The position numbers were made by a program, and so were the translations under genes. Shown here in pieces: positions 25,634-36,400 of a stretch of DNA of 64,000 nucleotides. The notes below the pieces were generated by a model. The model was not told the origin of the DNA. It searched no databases and saw nothing but the letters and a program-made list of their open reading frames with translations. Each line of letters opens with the position of its first letter. Positions within the stretch are counted from its first letter, which is position 1. Location of the stretch: positions 79,728 through 143,727 of the forward strand of contig NZ_JABVCQ010000005.1 in the NCBI RefSeq assembly GCF_014145225.1, written 5' to 3'. The DNA comes from Thiospirillum jenense (GTDB lineage Bacteria > Pseudomonadota > Gammaproteobacteria > Chromatiales > Chromatiaceae).

Positions 25634-26090
25634 AATTAAAAAACTCATTGAACTGTTGGATGAATCCAACGTCACTGAAATAGAAATTCACGAGGGCGAA
25701 GAATCAGTACGCATTAGTCGTCACAATCAAGCGCCGCCATCATTTTTCATGCAGCCGCCCGCCGCCGCTGCATTTAATAACGCGCCACCCGTGAATGCCG
25801 CTGGATTAAATACAAGCGCGGCGGTGGTCACTACCCCAGCGGATGAATTTGATGACAGTCAATTAGTGCGCTCCCCAATGGTCGGCACCTTTTATCGAGC
25901 GCCATCACCGGGCAGTAAAGCCTTTGTCGAAGAGAATAGTGAAGTCAAGGTTGGCGACACGCTTTGTATTATTGAGGCAATGAAAATCTTAAATCAAATC
26001 GAATCAGAACACGCGGGCAAAGTGAAACGCATTCTGGTCGAAAATGGTCAACCCGTTGAATATAACCAACCGTTGTTTGTCATCGCATGA
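25620..26090 (+). CDS. accB: biotin carboxyl carrier protein of acetyl-CoA carboxylase
   Basis: This 156-residue carrier has an N-terminal segment [20 protein letters not shown] and a Pro/Ala-rich linker (about 40-75). The biotinyl domain has the modified lysine in IIEAMKI (K122). It carries CO2 between AccC and the carboxyltransferase in fatty-acid synthesis. The ATG at 25620 is the family start and has AAGGAG about 12 nt upstream. It overlaps aroQ by 14 nt and accC by 4 nt. Confidence 0.95.
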   Translation: MDIRKIKKLIELLDESNVTEIEIHEGEESVRISRHNQAPPSFFMQPPAAAAFNNAPPVNAAGLNTSAAVVTTPADEFDDSQLVRSPMVGTFYRAPSPGSKAFVEENSEVKVGDTLCIIEAMKILNQIESEHAGKVKRILVENGQPVEYNQPLFVIA

Positions 26091-27427
26091 TTGAAAAAAT
26101 TCTCATTGCCAATCGCGGCGAAATTGCACTGCGTATTCAACGCGCCTGCCGCGAGCTGGGTATTAAAACCGTCGCCGTTCACTCCGATGCCGACCGTGAA
26201 TTAAAACACGTTTTATTAGCCGACGAGACGGTGTGCATTGGCCCCGCGCCCTCGCGTGACAGCTATTTGCACATCCCGTCATTAATTAGCGCGGCTGAAG
26301 TGACTGATAGCGTTGCCATTCATCCGGGCTATGGGTTTTTATCCGAAAATGCCGACTTTGCCGAGCGCGTTGAACGCAGCGGCTTTGTTTTTATTGGCCC
26401 AAAACCTGAAACTATTCGGTTAATGGGCGATAAAGTTTCCGCGATTCGTGCAATGCAAACGGCCGGGGTGCCGTGCGTCCCGGGATCGGATGGTCCATTG
26501 GATGATAATGCACAAGAAACCTTGACGTTAGCGCGCCGCATTGGCTACCCGGTGATTATTAAAGCGGCCGGCGGTGGCGGTGGGCGTGGAATGCGCGTGG
26601 TGCATTCGGATGCCAGTTTATTAAATGCGATTTCATTAACCAAAGCGGAAGCAGCGGCCGCGTTTGGCAATGACACCGTCTATATGGAAAAGTATTTAGA
26701 AAACCCGCGTCATGTTGAGTTTCAATTGCTGGCGGATAATTACGGCAACGCGATTCATTTGGGTGAACGCGATTGTTCAATGCAACGGCGGCATCAAAAG
26801 GTGGTGGAAGAATCCCCCGCGCCCGGCATTACCGAAGAACAGCGCCGCCGGATTGGTGAACGCTGCGCCGAAGCCTGTAGTCGTATTGGCTATCGCGGCG
26901 TCGGTACATTCGAGTTTTTATATCAAGATGGCGAGTTTTATTTTATTGAAATGAATACGCGGGTGCAGGTCGAGCATCCGGTCACTGAAATGGTCACGGG
27001 CATTGATATTGTTAAAGAACAAATCCTTGTGGCGAGTGGTGAGCGGCTGCGCTATTCACAAAGTGATATTGTGCTGCGCGGTCATGCCATTGAATGCCGA
27101 ATTAACGCCGAACATCCCGAAACCTTTATGCCCAGCCCCGGGCGTATTACCGAATTCCACGCGCCGGGTGGGCCGGGTATTCGGATGGATACGCACATTT
27201 ATTCGGGTTATGTCGTGCCGCCGTATTATGATTCAATGATCGGCAAGTTAATTGCGCACGGCGAAAATCGTGACTGTGCATTGGCGCGGATGTGTAATGC
27301 GTTGCGCGAAACGGTAATTGAAGGAATTCATACCAACATTCCATTGCAACGCCAAATTGTCACCGATTCGGTCTTCCACGCCGGCGGGGCAAATATTCAT
27401 TATTTGGAAAAGAAACTGGGCATGTAG
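26087..27427 (+). CDS. accC: acetyl-CoA carboxylase biotin carboxylase subunit
   Basis: This 446-residue ATP-grasp enzyme carboxylates the biotin on AccB. It has [34 protein letters not shown], the Gly-rich ATP loop [53 protein letters not shown] and a C-terminal AGHA-type region. It has full length and intact motifs. It is coupled to accB by an ATGA overlap. prmA follows after 54 nt, again a familiar order. Confidence 0.97.
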   Translation: MIEKILIANRGEIALRIQRACRELGIKTVAVHSDADRELKHVLLADETVCIGPAPSRDSYLHIPSLISAAEVTDSVAIHPGYGFLSENADFAERVERSGFVFIGPKPETIRLMGDKVSAIRAMQTAGVPCVPGSDGPLDDNAQETLTLARRIGYPVIIKAAGGGGGRGMRVVHSDASLLNAISLTKAEAAAAFGNDTVYMEKYLENPRHVEFQLLADNYGNAIHLGERDCSMQRRHQKVVEESPAPGITEEQRRRIGERCAEACSRIGYRGVGTFEFLYQDGEFYFIEMNTRVQVEHPVTEMVTGIDIVKEQILVASGERLRYSQSDIVLRGHAIECRINAEHPETFMPSPGRITEFHAPGGPGIRMDTHIYSGYVVPPYYDSMIGKLIAHGENRDCALARMCNALRETVIEGIHTNIPLQRQIVTDSVFHAGGANIHYLEKKLGM

Positions 27428-27481
27428 GCGCGGCAGTTTATTCCCGCATTTTATTCAACTTTTCATTAGCGGTCATTCAAC

Positions 27482-28384
27482 ATGTCTTGGCTCGCGCTCA
27501 CGCTGACCACCACGCCCACCGCCGCGCCGCAATTGGAGGCGGCATTGGAACGGGCGGGCGCGTCGGCCGTGACGTTACAAGATGGCGGTGATGATCCGAT
27601 CCTCGAACCGGCGCTCGACACCACGCCGTTGTGGGCGGTGGTGCGCATTCAGGCGCTGTTTGAAAATACCCCCGTCGGTCAGGCGCAGGCGCAGCACAGC
27701 GCCCAACTGTTGGCTGGCTACTTGACAGAAGTGCCGACAATTCAACCACTTGCCGATCAACCCTGGGAACGGGCGTGGCTCAAACACCGCCAGCCGCAGT
27801 GTTTTGCCGACCGCCTGTGGGTCGGGGCGCAGGAGCAATTGGCGGCGCTGACGTTGCCGACGGACGCGGCGGTGGTCAAATTGGATCCGGGCTTGGCATT
27901 TGGCACGGGCGATCATCCGACCACTGCATTATGTTTGCAATGGTTAGCGCAGGCGCAGTTATTAAATGAAACCGTAATTGATTATGGCTGTGGGTCGGGT
28001 ATTTTAGCCATTGCGGCAATTCAATTAGGCGCGGCGCGGGCAATTGCGATTGACCATGATCCGCAAGCATTAGAAGCGACAGCGGCCAATGCGGCAGTCA
28101 ATAACGTGACCGAGCGGTTATTGATTACATCGCCAATGGCATCAGCAATTGAACCGGCGGCGGTGGTCATTGCCAATATTTTGGCCAAACCGTTAATTGA
28201 ATTGGCGCCGCACTTGTGCGCATTGGTCAATGAAAACGGTCATTTGGTATTATCTGGTATTCTTGCGCATCAGGTGGACGCGGTGATGGCCGCGTATCAA
28301 CCTATCATGCACTTTGCACCCGTGCAATTGCAGGATGAATGGGCGTTATTACACGCACGACGGGCAATTAACCGCGCCGCTTAA
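27482..28384 (+). CDS. prmA: ribosomal protein L11 methyltransferase
   Basis: This 300-residue enzyme trimethylates L11. The N-terminal substrate-recognition domain (about 1-110) includes QPWERAWLKHRQPQCFADRL. The methyltransferase domain has KLDPGLAFGTGDHPTTALCL, then motif I VIDYGCGSGILAIAA and motif IV VVIANILAKPLIELAPHL. The length is normal. It is downstream of accC in the same orientation. Confidence 0.95.
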   Translation: MSWLALTLTTTPTAAPQLEAALERAGASAVTLQDGGDDPILEPALDTTPLWAVVRIQALFENTPVGQAQAQHSAQLLAGYLTEVPTIQPLADQPWERAWLKHRQPQCFADRLWVGAQEQLAALTLPTDAAVVKLDPGLAFGTGDHPTTALCLQWLAQAQLLNETVIDYGCGSGILAIAAIQLGAARAIAIDHDPQALEATAANAAVNNVTERLLITSPMASAIEPAAVVIANILAKPLIELAPHLCALVNENGHLVLSGILAHQVDAVMAAYQPIMHFAPVQLQDEWALLHARRAINRAA

Positions 28385-28466
28385 TTCACTGTTCAGCCAT
28401 GAGCAGCGCGGCGATCTTCACAGCTAACAATTCGGGTTTTTAATCGGTTTGTTGGAATAGCGCATT

Positions 28467-31088
28467 ATGAAACGATCCATTACTTTCTTGATTCCGCTCA
28501 TCATGGCGTTATTAACCATTGCGATGTGGGGATTACTCAATCGCCCGATTGATGAGCCACCATGGCCTTCGCGTATTCAAGGGTTTTCATTTGCCCCGAT
28601 GCGCGCTTATAACGATCCCACGAAAAATAATTATCCGACCATTGCTGAAATAGATGCTGACCTTGCATTATTAGAAGGCAAAGCGCACGCGGTGCGTACT
28701 TATGAAGTCAAGAGTACGTTAATTGAAATTCCACGTCTGGCGCGGGCGCATAATTTGAATGTCACATTAGGCGCGTGGATTGGATCGGATGATAAAGCCA
28801 ATCGCGCCGAATTAGAGCGTTTAATGACGGTATTGCGCGCTGGGCATCGCAATGTCGTGCGCGTGATGGTTGGGAATGAAACGTTGCTGCGCCGGGATGC
28901 GTCAGCTAAAACCCTCATGGGGTATTTAGATCGTATTCGAGAAGTGACGCACGTTCCAGTCAGCACCGCTGAACCCTGGCATGTTTGGTTGAAATATCCT
29001 GAATTAGCTAATCACGTTGATTTCATTACGATTCATTTATTACCCTATTGGGAAGGACTGCCGGTTGATAAAGCGGTTGAGTATGCGTTGAGCCGCTATA
29101 ATGAAATAAAAACGGCTTTTCCCGATAAACAAGTCATCATTGGTGAAGTGGGTTGGCCGAGTAATGGACGCAGTTATCGAGCGGCAGAAGCATCACAAGC
29201 GAATCAAACGCGGTTTTTACGGCGCTTTTTAACTGAAGCGGAAAAAAACGGCTTGATTTATTACGTCATGGAGGCATTTGACCAACCATGGAAAGCGCAG
29301 GTGGAAGGTGCCATTGGAACTTATTGGGGGATTTATAATGCGGAACGTGAGCAAAAATTCACCTTTACTCAACCGATTGTGCGCATTCCGCATTGGCAGG
29401 AATTAGCGGCGCTATCAGTGGGAATTGGCGTCATTTTATTATTATTAGTGTATCGGGACAGCTCCACTCTCTCATCCTCCGGCAAAGGCTTTTTGGCATT
29501 AATGACGTATGCCATTTCCACTGCCGCCGTCTGGATTATTTATGATTACACGCGCCAATACATGACGCCCGCCACCGCTGTGGTTGGGGTATTATTATTA
29601 GTTGGTGGATTTGGGGTAATTGTTTTATTAGTTGCGGAAGCGCACGAATGGGCTGAGGCATTATGGTTGCGGCAATGGCGGCGTCCATTCCCACGCCGTG
29701 ATGTACAAGATAATGAACTGCCGTTCGTATCAGTTCATGTTCCCGCCTATAATGAACCGCCGGATTTATTAATTGAAACACTCGATGCGCTGGCGGCATT
29801 GGATTATCCGCAATTCGAGGTATTGGTCATTGATAATAATACGAAAGACCCCGCCGTTTGGGAACCCGTGCAAGCCTATTGTGCGCAATTGGGTGAAAAA
29901 TTCCGCTTTTTTCATGTCGCGCCATTAGCCGGTTTTAAAGCGGGTGCATTAAACTTTGCATTGCGTCATACCGCGCCGCAAGCAGAAGTCGTGGCGGTTA
30001 TTGATGCCGATTATATTGTGCATCAACGTTGGTTACGCGATTTAGTTCCCGCCTTTGCTGATCCCGAAGTGGGAATTGTACAGGCGCCGCAAGATTATCG
30101 GGATGGCGATCAAAACGCATTCAAAGCAATGTGTTTATCCGAATATCGCGGCTTCTTTCATATTGGCATGATTACGCGCAATGAACGCAATGCCATTATT
30201 CAACATGGCACTATGACAATGATTCGCCGTGAAACCCTAGCAGCGGTGGATGGCTGGGGTGAATGGTGTATTACCGAAGATGCCGAATTGGGCTTGCGGT
30301 TATTTGAACGCGGTTATAAAGCCTTATACATTCCACAGACTTACGGCCGCGGGTTAATTCCCGATAGCTTTGCTGATTTCAAAAAACAACGCTTCCGTTG
30401 GGCCTATGGTGCGGTGCGTATTCTTGCTCATCATCGGCATGAGTTTCTTGGATTAAAAAAGACGCAATTGACTGCCGGACAACGCTATCATTTCGTTGCC
30501 GGTTGGCTGCCGTGGTTTGCCGATGGATTTAATTTATTATTTAACTTTGCGGCATTAGGATGGTCGGTGGCAATGGTGATGGCGCCCACTACTATTACTC
30601 CGCCCTATATGACCGTTGCGCTCGTGCCATTGGTGTTATTTGTCTTCAAAATGGCCAAAAGTTTCTTTTTATATCGCCGCCGTGTTATTGCCACATTACG
30701 GCAAAGTATTGCCGCTGGATTAGCTGGGTTGGCGCTGTCTCATACGATTTCAATGGCGATGTTTGCTGGGATGTGGTCGGGTAAATTACCATTTTTCCGC
30801 ACACCCAAATTAGCGGCTGCGCCCGCGTTCATTCGTGCAATTGCCGATGCGCGTGAAGAAGTGATTTTCTTATTGGCATTTTGGCTTGCGGCATTCAGTG
30901 TATTACAGCGTGAAGATGGATTTATGCTGGATGTGCGCGTTTGGGCAGCAGTATTATTAGTACAATCGGTGCCATATTTCGCAGCGCTCTTGATGTCATT
31001 GATTAGTGCGTGGACGCGCCTACCCGCCGGTTTAATTGGTACTATGCCGGAAATGCAGACACCAGAGATGATGACGAGTGCAAAATAA
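28467..31088 (+). CDS. GH17-GT2 membrane beta-glucan synthase (NdvB/NdvC-like)
   Basis: This 873-residue protein has an N-terminal TM anchor (4-24) and a GH17 glucanase-like domain (about 35-305) that contains VMVGNETLLRRD and IIGEVGWPSNGRSYR. Two TM helices follow (about 315-385), then a processive GT2 domain (about 425-660) with the D,D,D,QxxRW motifs seen as VIDNNT, VIDADY near 512, ITEDAELGLRL near 600 and KKQRFRWAYG near 641. C-terminal helices follow. In Pseudomonas and Bradyrhizobium the same fusion makes periplasmic beta-(1,3)/(1,6)-glucans. A polymer of that kind is the best guess. It is monocistronic. Confidence 0.85.
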   Translation: MKRSITFLIPLIMALLTIAMWGLLNRPIDEPPWPSRIQGFSFAPMRAYNDPTKNNYPTIAEIDADLALLEGKAHAVRTYEVKSTLIEIPRLARAHNLNVTLGAWIGSDDKANRAELERLMTVLRAGHRNVVRVMVGNETLLRRDASAKTLMGYLDRIREVTHVPVSTAEPWHVWLKYPELANHVDFITIHLLPYWEGLPVDKAVEYALSRYNEIKTAFPDKQVIIGEVGWPSNGRSYRAAEASQANQTRFLRRFLTEAEKNGLIYYVMEAFDQPWKAQVEGAIGTYWGIYNAEREQKFTFTQPIVRIPHWQELAALSVGIGVILLLLVYRDSSTLSSSGKGFLALMTYAISTAAVWIIYDYTRQYMTPATAVVGVLLLVGGFGVIVLLVAEAHEWAEALWLRQWRRPFPRRDVQDNELPFVSVHVPAYNEPPDLLIETLDALAALDYPQFEVLVIDNNTKDPAVWEPVQAYCAQLGEKFRFFHVAPLAGFKAGALNFALRHTAPQAEVVAVIDADYIVHQRWLRDLVPAFADPEVGIVQAPQDYRDGDQNAFKAMCLSEYRGFFHIGMITRNERNAIIQHGTMTMIRRETLAAVDGWGEWCITEDAELGLRLFERGYKALYIPQTYGRGLIPDSFADFKKQRFRWAYGAVRILAHHRHEFLGLKKTQLTAGQRYHFVAGWLPWFADGFNLLFNFAALGWSVAMVMAPTTITPPYMTVALVPLVLFVFKMAKSFFLYRRRVIATLRQSIAAGLAGLALSHTISMAMFAGMWSGKLPFFRTPKLAAAPAFIRAIADAREEVIFLLAFWLAAFSVLQREDGFMLDVRVWAAVLLVQSVPYFAALLMSLISAWTRLPAGLIGTMPEMQTPEMMTSAK

Positions 31089-31396
31089 AAGCGCCGGAAT
31101 GCTTTTAACCTTGATTTAATACAGTCGTCATTCCCAACCAGAGTGCGGTGCTACTGGATTCCAGCATACGCGGGAATGACGATAAAGTCCTGTTTTAATT
31201 ATCAGTTAATTAGCACTTAACAACCCCGCACTCAGTAACCGTAGGTTTCATGCCATCAGAAATTGCGCAGCTTAGATTTTAACTAATTGATTTTTTCAAA
31301 GCAGAATGTGTTCCTACACTGAAGCAAGGGAATGATCAATCAATTACCGCCCAACTGCGTAACTCCTGAGTTTTACAAAGAGATTAAATGACTGTT
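31089..31396. other. intergenic region with repeats
   Basis: It holds an AAAAGC/GCTTTT hairpin (31087-31106) just after the glucan synthase stop, dispersed repeat copy D (31127-31180) and a decayed CGTTCCCA-type hairpin unit at about 31309-31335. No gene was seen on either strand. In particular there is no csrA beside fliW. Confidence 0.55.
31127..31180. repeat. dispersed palindromic repeat, copy D
   Basis: GTCATTCCCAACCAG at the left and CATACGCGGGAATGAC at the right form inverted ends, with a TACTGGATTCCAGCA palindrome inside. It is the same family as copies A-C. Confidence 0.6.
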
Positions 31397-31822
31397 TTAA
31401 TCTTGAATGATATGTACCTCAACATGAGAACGCACCAATATCTTTTGCATTCCTAAACGGGTACGCACGTTAATTAAAATAGGCCCAGCGATATTCGCAT
31501 TAATACTCGCGCTATCGGCGTCCGGCGCCCGCTTTTTAGACAACATCAAAAACACCTGAATTTCATTCGGGTCTTCAGATTGCAATAACGCCTCCTCCTC
31601 ATCCGTGAGATCAAGTGTGTAATTCACGCCATACACCGTTGGATCAACCAATGTGAATTGAATCTCCGGCGCCTCTACGGATTCCAACCAATACAGATTA
31701 CTGTCCTGTTCTTCACTGTGAAATAAAACATACTGCTTATATTCCTCAAATCCGGGAATCCCTTCTGGAAAAGAAATGATTTTATCTGCTTCATGGGGAA
31801 CATGGGCGGTATCGGTTGTCAT
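31397..31822 (-). CDS. fliW: flagellar assembly factor FliW
   Basis: This 141-residue beta-barrel protein has FliW landmarks: IISFPEGIPGFEEYKQYVLF, LYWLESVEAPEIQFTLVDP and a closing TRLGMQKILVRSHVE. In Bacillus and Campylobacter, FliW binds flagellin and the regulator CsrA. An AAGGAG site precedes the ATG. No flagellin, csrA or other flagellar gene is nearby, which is unusual for this family. Its role here is therefore open. Confidence 0.85.
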   Translation of the reverse strand: MTTDTAHVPHEADKIISFPEGIPGFEEYKQYVLFHSEEQDSNLYWLESVEAPEIQFTLVDPTVYGVNYTLDLTDEEEALLQSEDPNEIQVFLMLSKKRAPDADSASINANIAGPILINVRTRLGMQKILVRSHVEVHIIQD

Positions 31823-31936
31823 ATTGACTCTCCTTAAAAAGAATTGAGCTAGTATTCAAGCAGTTTACATTATTTGACGCGCCTGTTGTCATACGTTATC
31901 AATCACAGGCGCCATCGCATTCAACATGTGATCATA

Positions 31937-33376
31937 TTAAAATTCCATACGGAACCCGCCTGTAATGGTGTAGTTATCGGTATCTTCACACCCCAATAAC
32001 GTGTTGACAGCAACAAAACCAGAACGGCCTTGTGCGAATTGACCTGAAAGCCCTAATCCGAGATCAAAATAATTACGGTCAGGCTTTGCAGTCATAATTG
32101 GTAACGGCGTATTACTCACATCGTTTAATAAAGCGGCATCTAAACGCTGTTGGTCATTATCGAATTCATGCACCCAATCAACACTCATTTGTGGCACTAA
32201 TACACCAGTACCAGTACTAATTGCCTTTGCCACCATCACGCCCAATTTAGACGTCAATGATGTATAAGTTTGATCGGTATAAGTCATTGCCAAACTACCA
32301 CCCGGCGCATCGGGGTTTGACATGCGCTCTTGATAATCATCCACCGCATTTTTCAAATAATTAAAACTTAACTTTGGTGTCATGGTAAAAGCCTGCCGAT
32401 CAATCGCATAACCGCCACCAATGCTGGCGTAAAATATTTTAGCATCCGGACTAGACTTGGCGATTTGATTCACAGTCACCATCGTATCATTCGCTGCAAG
32501 CGAATAAGCAATTTTGCGTTTTAAATCATAGTTGTTATTATTATAGCCAACAATTCCTTCAACAAAACCGCCATTATCCCAATAATAGGTACCATAACTC
32601 CCAATTCCCCAACCGTTACTATCCATCGTGCCTTTATCACGATTATAATCGGTACTACCCTGACTCATATTAGCAAGCAAACCCGTAATTAGATTGGGAC
32701 TCAACCGATAATCAGCGCCCAGCGTTAGATACCAATCTTTTGTCGCATAACCCGTCGTATAATTATTGGCATCTTGGGTATTATTGGCATATTTCATATT
32801 CATAAAAGTACTGAATTTGCCGAATTGTTCATCGGCACTCGCGCCACCACCAGTTGCTTGTTTGAATAATAAACTGCTCTTAAATCCCGTTTCTACAGTC
32901 GCACCCGAACCGCGTGAGTCTGTCATGTGATCGGTGACTATTCCTGATCCAAGATTGACCTGTTGTATAGCGACATTGTTTTGCACCACAACTTGATCGG
33001 GAGTAATTGCTGCTAATGCTTGCGCAGCGGCGGCAGGATCAGTCACGCTACTATCAATAATCGCGCCGAGATCATCTCCTAATTGCGTCCCCTCATTCGC
33101 TTGATAAGCATCAACAACCGTGCTAGCCACACTATTCGTATTATCATTGCCCGTTGTATTAGCTATTTCTATCACTGGCTGACCACTGGCTGATACGCTG
33201 TTATCATCTTGTGCGACTGCAATGCGCTCTGTTGGATTGGTATTGACCAAATTACTCACCGCATCGAACGTATTACGCACTACCGCATTCCCGTCATTTG
33301 CCAACGCGAGCGTTGATACCCCGCCAAAAGCAAGCCCTAAAATAGCACTCGCCGCCGTTTTTTGACCCGTTTTCAT
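31937..33376 (-). CDS. autotransporter-type outer-membrane beta-barrel protein
   Basis: This 479-residue protein has a signal peptide (AASAILGLAFGGVSTLALA, cut near 27). A short Asn/Thr/Ala-rich passenger-like region (about 28-175) follows, then a beta-barrel (about 190-479). The barrel has alternating strands such as WYLTLGADYRLSPNLITGLL, GGFVEGIVGYNN and AFTMTPKLSFNYLKN, and it ends in the outer-membrane signature GGFRMEF with a terminal Phe. The family exports or displays the passenger. A GAGGA ribosome site precedes the ATG. It lies 38 nt downstream of the giant glycosyltransferase gene on the same strand, so the passenger could be a glycosylation target. That is inference. Confidence 0.75.
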   Translation of the reverse strand: MKTGQKTAASAILGLAFGGVSTLALANDGNAVVRNTFDAVSNLVNTNPTERIAVAQDDNSVSASGQPVIEIANTTGNDNTNSVASTVVDAYQANEGTQLGDDLGAIIDSSVTDPAAAAQALAAITPDQVVVQNNVAIQQVNLGSGIVTDHMTDSRGSGATVETGFKSSLLFKQATGGGASADEQFGKFSTFMNMKYANNTQDANNYTTGYATKDWYLTLGADYRLSPNLITGLLANMSQGSTDYNRDKGTMDSNGWGIGSYGTYYWDNGGFVEGIVGYNNNNYDLKRKIAYSLAANDTMVTVNQIAKSSPDAKIFYASIGGGYAIDRQAFTMTPKLSFNYLKNAVDDYQERMSNPDAPGGSLAMTYTDQTYTSLTSKLGVMVAKAISTGTGVLVPQMSVDWVHEFDNDQQRLDAALLNDVSNTPLPIMTAKPDRNYFDLGLGLSGQFAQGRSGFVAVNTLLGCEDTDNYTITGGFRMEF

Positions 33377-33414
33377 TACATTTTATTCCTCATATTTCAT
33401 TAAAATAAGACCAG

Positions 33415-36400
33415 TTATTTGGTCAAACTAGTCATCCATATATCGAGATCATCATCTAATAACCAATGGGTTTCGACCCAGCGTTTTAATTGCGCACCGT
33501 CAGCACGAGTAGTAGTTAAATCAAAAATACGCGCCCGCAATGCCGCCAACCACTGCGCCGGATCATTCGGCAACCGTTCAACTGGTGCGTGGCGATATGG
33601 TTCAATATCCGTACACACAACGGGGACGCCTAAAATCCCAAATTCGAGGAGGCGTAGTGCGCTTTTACAACGGTTAAAATCATGCAACACCAGTGGCGCA
33701 ATTGCAACATCCAGCGCCAATGCTGCCAGTGTATGCGGATACTGAGCAAAGTCAACCATCGGCGTCACCGAGGTTGCGTAAGGCTGCAAGGCTGATGGGC
33801 AAAATCCCAAAAAATGCCATTCCACATCGGCACTTAGCTCGGCAACGACGGGCGCTAACCACGCTAAATCCGCCTCATGCTGCATCGCACCCGCCCAACC
33901 GATGCGTGGCTTGCGTTCACTTGCTGACAGCGCTGGATCATGTACTAATTTCCCGTCAAGACACCAGCGCGAGCGCCGTAGCCGATTTGGAATAATAAGA
34001 ATATCAGCATGATACGCAGCATAGGCAGTAGCGAGCGCCTCGGTGCTAACCAGCAACCGATCACAGTGTACCAGTGCTTCATGCAAACGGCGTTCCATGT
34101 CTGGATAATTGGTCTGGCGAAACGGATTCCACGCGGGCAGGTCGGTGATGAGGTCATCCAGTGACAGTATCCGTAATGCCTCACTGTAGCGTGAATACAA
34201 CGAAAGCGCATGGAGGTGCTGGTCATAGAGTGCATTATGTAACAGGATTGTGGTGGGTTCGAGACGTGCCAATTCAACCACATTTGGTGTACGCGCCGCC
34301 CGAGGTTCAGGGGTAAGCGTAGCGCACACCAGCCCATGCGTATGCAGCAATTGCAATGGATCAATCACCCGATAATGACCACTGCCAGCATAATCACCAG
34401 GAAATCCTAATACACGCGGGCGATTTTTATAAATCACTGGATCACACTGATGCACCAAATGTAATGCGGGTGTACAAGAAAATTCACGCAATGTTAATTG
34501 CGGATTATACCCAGGATCATGCGCCAGTTCATTCAACCAATGGTCATATAAGTGTGCCACTTCATTGGCAACTTCGGTTTCATTTAATGTGGTACGGCGC
34601 TGTTGATAAAAGCTCCCTTCATGGATTTCTACGATGGTTGCATGAGGAGTCCAAACATTTCTATAACCCGCCTGCGTGAGACGCAATCCCGCATCGAGTA
34701 AATACCACGCATTCGGAAATTGCTGTTCATTAAATCCTTTAATTGTATGAAATGCACTGCGCCGCAAAACAAAAAAACGGTCAGTCACGGTGACACAATT
34801 TTGCACACATAAATTGCGCTGTAAATAACCCGCTTGCCCTAATGTTTCGCCGGCGTGTAATTGACCTATAGCACCAAACGGCCAAAAACCCGCAATTGGA
34901 TAGCCATGTACAATCGTGTTATTGGAATCAAGAATGCAGGGGGCTGCTAGTGCAACATCTGTCCGCGTTAATAATCCCCACAGAATGTTTAACGCATGGT
35001 GGGTATGAAATCTAATGCCATCGTGGGTAATACAAATGAATTCTGTGGTCGCGTGGTTAATTGCTTGATTTAATGCAGCAGCAACAGGATTTCCAGCTTG
35101 CACCCGCACCAATTGAATTGACACATCGCGTTTGCGCTGTTGTAATGCTGACCAAATTGAGCCAGCGCGTTGTCGAAAATCAAGCACGGTAACGGTAAAA
35201 TGATTAGCAATAGAACGCACATTATCAATCGTTTCAGCGACTTGGGTGCCATCACCATTGGTTAAAATAATTAAAGTAAATGCGATGCGCCGCGGCCGCG
35301 CATAATCAATCCAAAAAATACCCGCAACGTCGGTTTGATGAATGGTGCCAGAGAGTTGTTGACGGTCTAAATGCGCGGCGAGCGCTTTTTTCATCGTCCC
35401 AGTCTCAATTGCTGTCGGTGATGATAATAGATGGCGGTCGTGACGATGATAAATAACGTGTGGAATATGACCAATACAATTTACCCCGTGTTTATCAATT
35501 AGTTTTAAACACAGATCATATAGCCCAGCGTGTGGATAAAAACGCAATCCACCTACCGCAATAAACGCATCACGCTGTATCAATGCACATTGACCAATGA
35601 TGTTGTGTGAACGCAATAAATCTAAGTTACAATCTGGTTTAAATAATCCTTGATAGCGCCGCCCATCTTCGGCAATCATGTCTTCATCAAAATAGATAAA
35701 CCGCCACGACAAAGTGTGTTGCAAATAGGCTGACCAAATCTGAATTGCATTTGGTGCGAGCCGATCACCACAGGGTAATAATGCTATCCAATGACGCCCC
35801 TGTTCAACAATCCAGTGATTCAAAACACGCGCAAGATCATGCGTGGCGGGTTGTTTTACCCAAATGATATTTTTAATTGGCTCTTCATCGGCGGTTAAGG
35901 GTAAATCAAAATGACTAATAATAATCACACGAGCGCCGGCTTGCGCGGCAGTTTTTAAACTCGCCAATGTTAAGTTTAATTCGTTATTTAGGCGCTCAGT
36001 TTCAATAATGACTAAATCAAACTGCGTTGCATCCACCGCGCCCAGCGGAGATGGATGTTTAATATTTAGTTCCAACCATTGCCGATAGGATGCCGTACCA
36101 TATCCCTGTTGCCATTCACGCCAGTCTGGATCAATTGAGGTGAAAATTGTGTCAAGTAGCGGCGGGTTTAATTCGTTCAAATCAATTGCAATAGGCAATG
36201 GCAACGCGGGCGTTTTTATTAAATGACGATACAGTGCCGCGTAGTCAGCGATATTATTAGCTAAAGATTTAATTGGCGAAGTGGTGCGCAATTGACGCCG
36301 CACCTGCACTAACGCTGAATTGCGTGTCATCAATGACATAATACGCTGCGCCAGTGCCTCAGCTGTAATTGGTGTGACTAAAAAACCGGTGACTTCATCT

